A DNA stretch of 64,000 bases from Corbicula japonica (lineage: Eukaryota; Mollusca; Bivalvia; Venerida; Cyrenidae): assembly GCA_038501625.1 (NCBI GenBank), contig JAZAYU010000010.1, positions 11,929,604 to 11,993,603 on the forward strand, read 5' to 3'. Position numbers and translations under genes: made by a program. Positions within the stretch are counted from its first letter, which is position 1, and the number at the start of each line of letters is the position of its first letter. Below the pieces are notes generated by a model, which made no database searches, had not been told where the DNA came from, and saw nothing but the letters and a program-made list of their open reading frames with translations. Of this stretch, positions 1 through 11,449 are shown piece by piece.

Positions 1-960
1 GTTTGAAATCCCGTGTTATAGCCTCAGTCTGTGTTTTTAATATTTATTGTTTATGTTTGAAATTCCGTGTTACATGTATAGCCTCAGTCTGTGGTTTTAT
101 CATTCATTGTTTATATTTGAAATCCTGTGTTATAGCCTCAGTCTGTGTTTTTATTATTCAGTGTTTATGTTTGAAATCCCGTGGTATAGCCTCAGTCGGT
201 GTTTTTATTATTCATTGTTTATGTTTGAAATCCCGTGGTATAGCCTCTGTCTTTCTTTTCATTATATATTGTTTATGTTTGAAATCCCGTGTTATAGACC
301 CAGTCTGTGTTTTAATTATATATTGTTTATGTTTGAAATCCCGTGTTATAGCCTCAGTCTGTGTTTTTATTATTCAATGTTTATGTTTGAAATCCCGTGG
401 TATAGCCTCAGTCTGTGTTTTTATTATTCATTGTTTATGTTTGAAATCCCGTGGTATAGCCTCAGTCTTTCTTTTTAGTATATATTGTTTTTGTTTGAAA
501 TCCCTTGTTATAGACCCAGTCTGTGTTTTTATTATATATTGTTTATGGTTGAAATCCCGTGTTATGGCCTCAGTCTGTGTTTTTTATTAATAATAATAAT
601 ATATATTTTTTATGTTTAAAATCCTGTGTTATAGCCTCAGTCGGTGTTTTTATTATATTTTGTTTATGTTTGAAATCCCGTATTATAACCTCAGTCTGTC
701 TTTTAATTATATATTGTTTATGTTTGAAATCCCGTGTTATAGCCTCAGTCTGTGTTTTTTTTATTATATCTTGTTTATGTTAGAAATCCCGTGTTATAGC
801 CTCAGTCTGTGTTTTTTATTATATTTCGTTTATGTTTGAAATCCCGTGTTATAACCTCAGTCTGTCTTTTTATTATATATTGTTTATGTTTGAAATCCCG
901 TGTTATAGCCTCAGTCTGTGATTTTATCATACTTTTTTGGTTGAAATCCCGTTTTATAAC
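1..960. repeat. Degenerate ~54-bp tandem repeat, about 17 copies
   Basis: The unit runs from GTTTGAAATCCCGTGTTATA through a CCTCAGTCTGTG core to an AT-rich spacer ending TATTGTTTAT. It starts at 1, 55, 115, 169 and so on, with 54- to 60-bp steps, and decays after about 940. Because 54 is divisible by three, long frames stay open on the + strand and encode the same ~18-residue peptide over and over. I read these as by-products of the repeat. There is no start context, splice site or non-repetitive coding flank. The array begins before the window. Confidence 0.9.
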
Positions 961-1215
961 ATCTGTACTTCGTAAATAGTTAATTGATCAGTTTAAGTGG
1001 TGAAAAGACAATTAGTGTTTAAAGTTTACAATATCATTATTATGGATCACCAAACACTTAATAAAAGTAATTTAATCGGATATATTGAAATCCTGTTTTA
1101 AAAGATATAAATAATTTAATTTACATTAAACATGAAATATCTACTTAGACGTGGTTTTTTTAAAACTTGCATTTCCTAATAATGGTTGCGTGGGTAGGCT
1201 AAGTGTTGCGATTCT

Positions 1216-4200
1216 CACATCCGTCAACCGGCAGAGCCAGGAGCAGACGACACATCCAGGCGCAGATACGGTAAGTTTTTTCATTCTTGACAGCGGTGTA
1301 AGTAATTATCATTTTCGCTAGTTTTGATTAACTCTTGGAAAGAAATATCGGCTGATTTTAAAAGCCAAATGAACTGCACATATCCGTTGATTTCTAAAGT
1401 GGTAGAAGGGATAATAAACATTTAATCGCGATTAAAATACGGAAGTTTGTGATGAAATCTTGAAGTTCTGCGTTTTAAAGCAAAATGCTCCATAGATCTG
1501 AAAATCTGCATAAATCTGTAAGCACTATTGGAAAATTTAATCATTCCCCTGGCAATATGTGAAATATTAGCACAAACAGACTTTTAACAAATTCGCGAAG
1601 GCTTGGTGAATAGAGCTGGGGTATAGAAATGGGCGGGTCCATGGAGCAGAAAGCGAATTTATTGGCGGGGACCAGGAGCAGATTTAATCGAGTACGGAAA
1701 ATTGTTCGATGTATTGTTTTGACACTATTCTACATTCTCAGTAATAAAAATTTGTTGACATACAGTGATATTATTGTCCGTCCGTATGTCTGTTCATGTC
1801 GCTAAGTATACAGAAATCATTTCTAAAGGGGTTTGGTAAGCTTGTAATGCATGAACTCTCTTAAGTTAACTGAATTATAGCTGGTTAAAAATTTGTCACA
1901 CTGTTGTTGATCGTTTACAGGTAAAAGCACATCAAAACACCGAAAACTAAAGATAATGACTTTCGTTCAGTTCACCCCAGATAATGTTAACTTATTTCAC
2001 CGTCATTACTTTATCAATTTCTCTAAACTTTACAAAATGGTGAAGCTAACTTTACCTGTTTTTTAAAGCAGTATTTGCTTTTTTCAGCACGTTGTGTTTT
2101 GGTTAAATTTGCGATAAGTGAAGTTCTTGAAATTTGCGAATTATGATTATATTTTCTTATATAAAGCTCAAAAACGCATCTGTTGTCTCAAAATCAATTG
2201 GGAATTATAAAATATAGAATTTCTTCCATGTCCACATCTTTTTATTGTTTGATATATTATATTAGTTTATCGTAAGTGCAAAAAAAACATAAAAATCTCG
2301 TTAAAGATATGCGCAAGCTTTAAAAGCCAGTAATATAGTCTTTTCAATAGAATGAAAACTCGTGCTTAACTGGAAAAGGCAAATATGTTACCAAAGATAA
2401 TTTACATACGTTTGTTTTTAAATGGTCCTCAGCCGGATAAAAATGATAAATAAATTTTGGAATGAACTAAGGTTTTACATTGTTCTTTTAAGTTATGGTC
2501 ACGTATCAAAAGTGGTAAAGATGGACGGAAACGGCGTTTTAACATTACTATTTATGTCACGTATAATGTGAATGGTTAAATTAAACAAGTTTATTCTTTG
2601 AAAATACTAAAATGTTTTACTTTACGCTTGGTCTTAAAATACAAATACCAATTGTTATACCCAGCTTCATGCTCACTGCTTTCGACACTAAACGCAATTC
2701 CTTAATCAGTGTATGTTTATGCTCAGGTACTGAAGTTTATTTTGGCAGAAAATGGATTCGTTACCTACTTTACACCGTACACTCGCAAACATATTTTTCA
2801 TTTACATAACTTAGCTCGACACTGTACACAAGGCATGGCCGTTTTTCGCAAATGTGTTATAGTTGCTCGAGTTGGTGAATGCCGGTTTTAATACAAGTGG
2901 AAGAAAGTCTATATTTTATAAATCCAGATTTAGAGACAGAAAATGCGTTTTGAGCTTCATTATTGGAAATTATCAACATAGTTCACAAATGTCAACAACT
3001 AGGCTACACTTCATCGCAAATTTAACCAAAACTAAAAACTTCCCAAAGTGCAGAAAAAATCAAAAACATATTTAGCGTCATCAATTTTGGTTTGTTTACA
3101 TAAATCGATAAAGAAATGATGGTGAAATAAGTTGAAACATTACCTGGGGTAATCTGGTCGTCAGCCATTCAACTTTCGTTTTCGGAACAGAACATATAAA
3201 GTTTCTATAAAAGTTTAAAAAATCTCAGGAAATTAGAAGAAAAGTATTCCCAGAAGAAGTCCGATAACTAATGGTTTAATCTTTATTTGAAATCAATGAA
3301 GAACGTTTTTTTTTCTTCCGTGGGAAGAGATATAGTGTACAGAGGTAGTCCAAATTAAGTCCAGAGCTTATTTTTTATGTTTCGACTAAAGCTGATAATA
3401 CCCCAGCGTGTTTTGATCTCATTCCCCTCAATGACGAAATGATGGCTAACCATGTTTTAAGGACCTATACCGGTAAATAATTCAATTTTTAATGAAGTTC
3501 ACAATTTCAAAATGCCGTCATAGTTTGAAGGCGTTAAAATGATCCAGTTGCAAACATATACTTAGGTTTTTACTGATTAAATAGCAATAATTAAGTTAAC
3601 TAATGATAGTTCATGCATCACAAGCTTACATAACTCCTCTAGAATTGATTTCTGCATACTTTATGACATGAACAGACATATGGACGGACAATACTATCAT
3701 TGCATCTATACGAAATTTTATTATTGAGGACGTAGAATAGTGTCAAAACGATACATCAAACGATTTTCAGTACTTGATTATATCTGCTCCTGGTCCCCGC
3801 CGATAAATTCGCTTTCTGCTCCATGGACTCGCCCATTTCTATACCCCAGCTCTATTCACTAAGCCCTTGCGAATTTGTTAAAAGTCTGTCTGTGCTAATA
3901 TTTCACATATTGCCAGGGGAATGATTAAATTTTCCAATAGTGCTTACAGATTTATGCAGATTTTCAGATCTTTGGAGCATTTTGCTTTAAAACGCAAAAC
4001 TTCAAGATTTCATCACAAACTTCCCTATTTAAATCGCGATAAAATGTTTATTATCCCTTCTACCACTTTAGAATTCAACAAATATGTGCAGAATTCATTT
4101 GGCTTTTAAAATCAGCCGATATTTCTTTCAAAGAGTTAATCAAAACTAGCGAAAATGATAATTTCTTACACCGCTGTCAAGTATGAAAAAACTTATCGTG

Positions 4201-4251
4201 TCTGCGCCTGGATGTGTAGTCCGCTCCTGGCTCTGCCGGTTGACGGGTGTG
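1216..4251. mobile_element. Giant foldback (inverted-repeat) element, ~3.0 kb
   Basis: The two halves are diverged reverse complements of each other over almost the whole length. The left end CACATCCGTCAACCGGCAGA matches the reverse complement of the right end (TCTGCCGGTTGACGGGTGTG, 4232-4251). Inner blocks also pair: 1620-1700 (ATGGGCGGGTCCATGGAGCA) with 3770-3845, 1770-1800 with 3665-3695, 1955-2040 with 3080-3180, and 2160-2190 with 2935-2960. The axis is near 2730. ATTCT occurs immediately outside both ends (1211-1215 and 4252-4256), which looks like a 5- to 6-bp target duplication. Short frames at 2612-3075 and 3921-4109 have no recognisable product. This resembles a non-autonomous foldback DNA transposon; the superfamily is unknown. 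Confidence 0.8.
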
Positions 4252-4636
4252 ATTCTTGATATGCATATTCACGTTTTTAAACGACAATGTTGTTAGTTGT
4301 CACACATGTATGCTAACTATGCCTAAGAACATGCAACGGTATTATTATATGCTTTAGATTTTTATTGAACATGTGATTACTTTTCATTTACATGAAATAA
4401 AAAATGTTTATCTCGGAGATATTTGGTTATTTTCAATTCAAATAATCTTCACGACTCAGACTCAAATCTCAAGCATCTAATTGGCTGTAATTGCGAGCTG
4501 TTGAGATTTGAGACTGGTCTCCAGTTTTAGTTTTGTGAACATGGGTCCTGTCCATTGCGCTTATAAGTACCATTTGCTCTTCATGTGGAATATATGACGT
4601 TTGTACTGTCGCTAACCTTAACTTACATGTAGTTTT

Positions 4637-4722
4637 TAATACCCAGAGGCAAAATGCTTTGTCACAAACCGTTCCAAGGCGGCAAACCATCGGGTTCTCA
4701 ATTTTGTAACTGTTTGTGGTGT
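4637..4722 (+). repeat. PLE tail remnant
   Basis: A diverged copy of the conserved part of the Penelope-like element tail: a CAAAATGCTTTGTCAC hairpin remnant, CCGTTCCAAGGCGG, and GGGTTCTC followed by TGTTTGTGGTGT. It matches 37605-37690 in the same orientation. The flanks 4252-4636 hold nothing else I recognise. Confidence 0.6.
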
Positions 4723-4726
4723 TTTT

Positions 4727-4900
4727 CTCTTAAAAACATTTTCATCGACATTTAAAATCCACTATCAATCGGCTGCCGTTTTCTCAAACATTCAAAGACA
4801 AATTCACACTTTAAAACAAAATGTGTCTTTGAATATTTGAGAAAACGGCAGCCGATTGATACTTGAGGTTTAATGTCTATGAAAATGCTTTTTAAAAGGA
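4727..4900. repeat. Long hairpin (palindromic MITE-like)
   Basis: The arm at 4733-4805 contains AATCGGCTGCCGTTTTCTCA and its near-perfect reverse complement lies at 4820-4895. The loop is only about 15 bases. It abuts the PLE tail remnant. No coding capacity. Confidence 0.75.
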
Positions 4901-5253
4901 GTACGGTGCTCTTTATCTGATCGAAATCGGTCCAGAAATTACTGAGAAATTAGCAAAAACATACTCGAAGCGAGTGATTTTATGTGTGAACGACATCAAA
5001 AATGCCTCGTGGTATAGCCATCCTGAAGAGAATTGGGTGTGTTTTGGACAAATATTATTATTTTATGTTTAATGTTCATCAAATTATATTTACGTAACGT
5101 AATTTATTTAAAAAGAACACTTTTATACATAAGGGTTTTCGCCCTTAAAATAATTTATAAAGCGGTTGTCTGAAAGCGGGGGCTTAGGAGGGTGAAGATT
5201 AAAAAGTAAGAAGGCATATGGGAAATATTCTTCCTTTTCACAAACTGTCTATA

Positions 5254-5397
<144 letters not shown>

Positions 5398-6435
5398 TAC
5401 AAACAGCAAAGTTTGCATACGCAGTGAGTTTTGCTAATTTATAAACAAATAAGGTTTTGCATCATTCGCGGGCACTAGGCGGGCATAAACCTAAAACATT
5501 TATCAAAGCTTTCATAACAAACAATGCAGTTAATATTTAATAAAACGTAAGTATGGCCTTTAATGTTATCACTTTTCATGCAGACTACGTGTAAATGACA
5601 ATCGTCAATTTACCCCTTATTTGTATCTTGTGGAACAGATGGATAAATTTTCTACTCGCTAGTAATTAGAAAAGAAATTTTGAACTCCCCTCATACATAG
5701 TCAAATGTGACAGTTAAAATATTCTTGACACACATAACAATTGATCAGTTATCAGTTTTAGATTATATCATATTTTGCAAAGGATACATATTTATGTGAA
5801 AATGACGATCAAAAAAACTTTGATTTTAAATTTAAAATATCAGAAACTATGATTAACATGTTTATAAATAGAATTTTGTAAAAAAAAATTAAAGTGTGAT
5901 CTATAAATAAGACATGTCAGTGTTGCATCGGACCAATATAAAAAGTTAACAAAATCAAGAAAAATAAATGCGTAGTATGGCGAGGAATGAATTGGAATTT
6001 TATCTTCAATACTTTTACAAAAAAGTGCGTTTGGCGGTTGAAATGACCTTATTATATTTCGAGGTAATAATCAAACAAATTTAAATTTTTTGATACTGAT
6101 TGGGTATTCTAACGGTTGCGAATCAGATATTTTTGGTTTAGACTTTAATTCAAAGGGATACTTTTTTTAACTAAATATTTTAAATAAAATTTAAATTTCA
6201 AAAAATTGTATTTTGTCCAATCTTGTCGTGGTGATTCCTTATACTCTTAAAGTATGATTGTCATGTGACCTTGCCATAAACTGCTGGACCGGTTTAAAAA
6301 GATTGTGCACACTTATAATGTATTGTTTATGGGCTAAACAATATAAAAGTTAAAGATATTCGTCCTCATCAAAAGCATGTAACAGTGTTCTTTGTCTTTA
6401 AATGTACCTGTTAGAAAGAAGGTGAAAATTTCATA

Positions 6436-6510
6436 GCAGAAATATCAGGACATTAGGAAATACAGCCTTTCCACACAGTCCAGTCCAAAGTAAAAGGGAA
6501 AAGCATGAAA
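6436..6510 (-). repeat. PLE tail fragment
   Basis: AATATCAGGACATTAGGAAA followed by CAGCCTTTCCACACAG resembles the terminal segment of the PLE tail read backwards. A matching fragment sits at 38033-38100 in duplication unit 2, so this small insertion predates the duplication. Confidence 0.5.
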
Positions 6511-6582
6511 GATCACGGGTTTATACTAGGTAAAAGTTTGACAACTAAAGTCGATATTTATGTATTTATTTTGAAAAAAGGT

Positions 6583-6992
6583 GAACTATGCATTTCAGGA
6601 ATGTCCACATCCAGCAGACACAGCCTCTCCACACAACAAAAAAGTAGAGAGGAAAAGAGAGCATCGATTACAATAATCAGTTTCAAAAATGGAAGCCAAA
6701 ACAATTAACGTAAGTGAGAACCCGAAGGGTTACCGCCTTGGAACGGTCAGTGGCAAAACAATTTGCCACTGGGGGTTTAAACCAGCTTCTAGGGTGCACC
6801 AACCTCACACTTGCCCCAACAGGTTCTCAAATCACAAAACAAGTACAAGTTTTCTTGGTGAAATAACTCCAACCCACCCATCGGCTCAGGAGTACAATCA
6901 GCAAGAACACGATGACAGGTATAAAAGAAACAATTCGAGCTTCTAGATTTCCCCATAAACCTTCATAAATTCTTAAACCTCTGCCGTGCAAC
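6583..6992 (-). repeat. PLE tail copy with internal deletion
   Basis: This is the reverse complement of the PLE tail at 37262-37800. It carries the terminal TGCATTTCAGGAATG block, the hairpin CAGTGGCAAAACAATTTGCC, GGTGCACCAACCTCACACTT, and at its far end the CTCTGCCGTGCAAC that matches the last codons of the PLE reverse transcriptase. Compared with the full tail, the stretch between CATCGGCTCA and AGTACAATCAGC is missing. Open frames here are not genes. Confidence 0.8.
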
Positions 6993-9900
6993 AAAAAAGG
7001 TAAGCATAATGTAAAATTTTCTATAAGAAATCATATTAAGGATGTGACATGGCGTCCTCTTTTTAAATAAACTCATGTTAATGGGAAAAGGACAAATTGA
7101 TGTTTTGTCCCGACATTTTCAATAAATTATTTAAGTGCTTTCTTTAACCTTGGCTATTTTCGATTAACCAAACAAGTCTGATTTTGAATTTATATACTTC
7201 ATTCAAACAATCAGTCACTATTTTCACAGAGCGATTGGAAGGGGTACATAACTATGGGTCGGCTGTTGATACTGTCATACTTCCTTTTAATGATAATTTT
7301 AATTTCAGATATATACTCAACAAAAATAAAATGTATCCACTCTTCTTTTTTACATTTTGTAAAATTTGAAAACGAAAACTCAAAATTCTATATGTGTACA
7401 AATTTGATTTTCTGTTATCATTGCAAAGAGATAAAGCATTCTTGAAAATCTGCAACCACAACTTAGTTATCTTTCCCCTTTTTATAATAAGGGTTTCAGT
7501 AAAATGTCAGCGATTCTTTGAAATATTCACATTTATTTTAATTAAATCACTTTCTCTATCTCTTGTGGATAAATAAAATCACAAAATATTCATCAATAAC
7601 ACAACTGGTCCTCGATAAACAACGCTAGAAATTCTTACCATTTCCAATTACCTCCCTTTAAATTGAATATGTAGTGGTTTTTTTTTGTTATACGAGTGGC
7701 ATTTTCTCAGGTCTTGGTGTGGAATTTTGTATTCATGAACAATTTAACTTAAAAACAACTGAGATTGACTAACGAAACACCATTTAAAGCGTTCCTGATT
7801 AAATAAAAATATGTTAATGAGAATATAAGCATAAAAAGTAGATACTTTTTATTTTTGCTCAGTATACAACATTTAAAAGTGTGCACTTAAACCTTTTGCC
7901 TTTTGACAAGTGTAGACTTTTCATGTTCAATACTCGTATCGGTAAGTACATGTATAAGTAAACAAACCATAGATAGTACTTGGGTTTAAAGTTTAAATTT
8001 ATGATATAAAACGATAAATAGTTAAAAACTCTTGAAATATTTTTATATTCTCAAGTAAAAAATGCACAGTCTACTCACCCTTTGTATATCAAATATACAA
8101 TTTCTTCTCTGCCACTTGAAAATTGATCTTAAATCGATTATAAGTTCATTCGTTAATGCTTTTGCATGTTTTATTAAATCTTTAAGACAGGGCTTGAGCA
8201 TTGTTTTAGTTATTTTTCATTTCATTTGTGTCGTACTCTAAAATGTAATTCAGGTTCAAATCACAATAGTGTCATGGGAAAGTTTTGCTTTTGATGTAGT
8301 TGTGGCACTGATCAGTAATAAAACTCATCATTCCGCTTGGTTTTCTGCTAATTCGCATCAATCAATAAATAGGTATACACTCCAAGAACCATTCATCACT
8401 GTTCGAGGGGCAACCACGTAATCAACCAAGCAACTTGAACTGACTGCGCATAGCGCCTGTCTATAATTTACAAATGAAACATAGTCGAAGATAGACGACA
8501 AGCGTATTTACTTCAAATGCCAAACTCCTATCGAAATATAGAACAGATCCATCTTTAAAAACTTAAGACAGTTTCAAGAGCATCGTAAACTGATGCATTC
8601 ATAACACTTGTTCGATCTTTCAACCAAATGGGGCTTTGGGGACTTGAAGTCGGGGAACTTGAAAACTCACTCGGAATCTGCACATTTAAGAAAGAAGATA
8701 AAATGGCTGCTTAACGCATAATAATAATTTGGTGTTCCATTCCTCTTGCATCTGTTTTACCCTGAATTGTCCGTTTTGGGTGCCATATCATATTTAATTT
8801 AAACTTGTCTGAATCGGAGAGGTTCTGTATCACTATATTTAAAAAAAATGTTTGATAAATTACCTTCTACGTACCAATAGATCTTCTTGTTACAGAAAAA
8901 AAACCTGATTCATTCATATCTGAAACCTCTTTGAAATTTCTTTCTGTTATCAGTAAATGGAACTTACCCTTGTAAAATAATGGAAACGTATTGATTTATT
9001 GATTATTTATACCACAAAGAGACCGAGCCGCCATTCTGTTTAAAGTTGAATTAGCTCTATAGTTATTGATTTTGATAGAATGTAATCTGTTGTGAACTTG
9101 TAAATTGAACTTTCCGATATTAATTTTGAGATAAATAGTTGTTTACATTTGTTAAGGGAATATCTGTTCAACAAATCTCCCAGACTATTAAGTTAACATT
9201 AAAATGAACAGATTGTTATGTTAAGGCATTTTTGGCGGGCTTATGAATGTTTGTCAGAAAAACTGTCACATAATATTCATTAATACACCCTGGGGTTGGT
9301 GTAAGTGTTATTTGCTCGAAATCGGTATATTTAAGTATTAGGGAGAGTGTGTGGCGCGGTGTGCAAACTATGTAAATGTATGTATGTGGACTCCATCTAA
9401 TGAAACAATTTATCTTTTCTGAACTTGTTAAGGGCAGAGTTCATATGCATACTTCATAAAGTTAGATAATTTTAAACTGAAATTGTTTAAACTAAAATAA
9501 AATATAAAATTTACATGTACATGTAGAATAGTCATAGTCTTCAAAAACGAATAAGTTGATAATAAGTTTATTATAAATGGATGTAGCTGATTATATAAAC
9601 CATACAATCATCAGGCTAAACGGCACAAAGTAAACAAGTATAACTGAAATAAACGCAGCATAAAATTTATAATGATCACCTAGTCTGCAAACTTAGCAGG
9701 TCACCAAACACGACAAATATAATATTTTGCAGACTCGGCATTTTTAGAATTTCACTGAGTATTAACAGAAATTAAAATTACTTCCAAAGCTGTCCAGACC
9801 AAGGTATCAACATTAGTAAACTTGTTTCTCAAAAATGTTTATTAGATCGTGAACACAGCTAACTTTCATCATCTGAAAAAAAATGAAAGCTTCATATTGT

Positions 9901-11380
9901 TGATATTTTTCCCTGCAAAAAGTAGTTGAAGTCAGTTAAATAGCAATCTTAGATTACAAAATTACTATTTTAATCCGTCTAAAATTTTCAAGAACATGCA
10001 GTTCAGTTGATGTTACCATGTTACAAGTAGGCAAAGCCTTGTTGTTGTTTTTTCAAAATACTCTTTCAGCCCCTAAGTAAAAGCAAAGGATAGGATTTGT
10101 GCAATTAACGTTAATTATATATAACAATTTTCAATGTTTTCAGGCAACAGTAAAGCCAGTATCGCGAATTATAATAGGCATTCGACTGAAAACAAATGAA
10201 ATAGACTAAATTACGTTAAACGAAAGTCTACGTTTGATGCATAATAAAATATACAATGGAATTTCTTGATAACTTAGGTAATTGTCATCATTGGAAAAAA
10301 GACATGTAATTATGAAATTAAACTATGGAATCAATAATTGTCATCACCTATATTTTAGGTAAATGAATCACCTTAACCGCATTAAATAATATACCGCCAG
10401 TCCTATTTGTGAAAGGGTATTCAAGAGGCAAATTTCGAAAAGCTCATTTATTTTTAATTCTTTTATCAAATGGACAGATTGACAAGCAAAGGAGTATATT
10501 ATTTTCTATGGCTAGATTAAATCTTAAAAATACGAAATTGTGTGTAAAAATGAAATCGCGAAATGAAAATATACTGATAAGACAGTGATGAAAATAATGT
10601 AAACATGAATAAAGAAGAAATCAAAGAAGACTGAGTTCATGATATAAGAATTTCTACATACTAGGAATGATAGTCTTTGATCAGTACGTACTGTTTGACA
10701 TTTATTTGAAACAAATCAAGCGCTTTAATTAGGTAGAATAAAACATGTACGTGTTTGTTTTTATCAATAATTATCACAATGTTGGAAATTACTTGGATAT
10801 TTAGCGGTGGTGAATTTATTAATTAAAAGCCATTTGGTCAAATGTACATGTCGTTAGATTAAATTCAGCCCCTTATTTCATACCGATACCAATAAGGAAC
10901 ATTTTTTAAAATGTATGAACATTAACGTCATAATAAATTGATTTGTTTTATGAGAAAAAGTAAAAATACAAGAATTACGTTTTGTGATAATATTAATCAC
11001 TGCTAAATAGACATATTAATACAACAGGACCTCTCTGTTGGAAAAAAAGACATTTTCGGGCTGAAGTTTGGCGTCATTTTGCTGATTTTCCAAAAACATA
11101 AATTTAATGCAAAATAGACTTTATGCTATTACTGCTTCCGGAGAGTTTTACATAAAACACACTTATTCGAGAACAATTAAGAACAGGTTAAACTACTTAA
11201 CATCTTAAATTATCATTGAAATATTAAAGCATATGTATAAACAAAAACACTCAGATCAACTTGGCCAAGTGACAATGACTTTACAAAGACTAATTTCAAC
11301 ACGATCTTATGATTACATGTATAAGGTATTAACTTTGATTTACATTTTGTACTGATTCAAACATCATTGTATATGTTCAG
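6993..11380. other. Non-coding flank upstream of gene 1
   Basis: I find no convincing coding exon here. 7875-7912 is an isolated transposon end (listed separately). 7985-8260 matches unit 2 at 42090-42385. The remainder is AT-rich unique-looking sequence with only short random frames. Confidence 0.5.
7875..7912. repeat. Solo terminal repeat of the TA-flanked element family
   Basis: AAAAGTGTGCACTTAAACC and TTTTGACAAGTG followed by TA closely resemble the right terminal repeat of the element at 53456-54675. I could not find a matching left end nearby, so this is a truncated copy. Confidence 0.5.
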
Positions 11381-11384
11381 TGGA

Positions 11385-11449
11385 ATCCCATTTATCCTCC
11401 TTACATTGTATTAGGACATGCGCAGTACAATCGGAACCGGAACTCAAAT
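11385..11449 (+). promoter_or_regulatory. Candidate core promoter of gene 1
   Basis: Upstream of the proposed start codon lie an ACATGCGCAG motif (NRF1-like half site) and CGGAACCGGAACT (two ETS-like GGAA cores). The segment CCCATTTATCC at 11388-11398 aligns with the TATA-like box of gene 2 but has lost the TATAAA core. Motif calls are by eye. Confidence 0.35.

Noticed and set aside
3..839. Long + strand frames of up to 195 codons
   Set aside because: They are the 54-bp tandem repeat read through; the peptide is the same ~18 residues repeated, with no gene context.
7184..7369. Exon of gene 1 after CTATTTTCACAG
   Set aside because: Open, but without similarity to unit 2 coding sequence and without a good donor.
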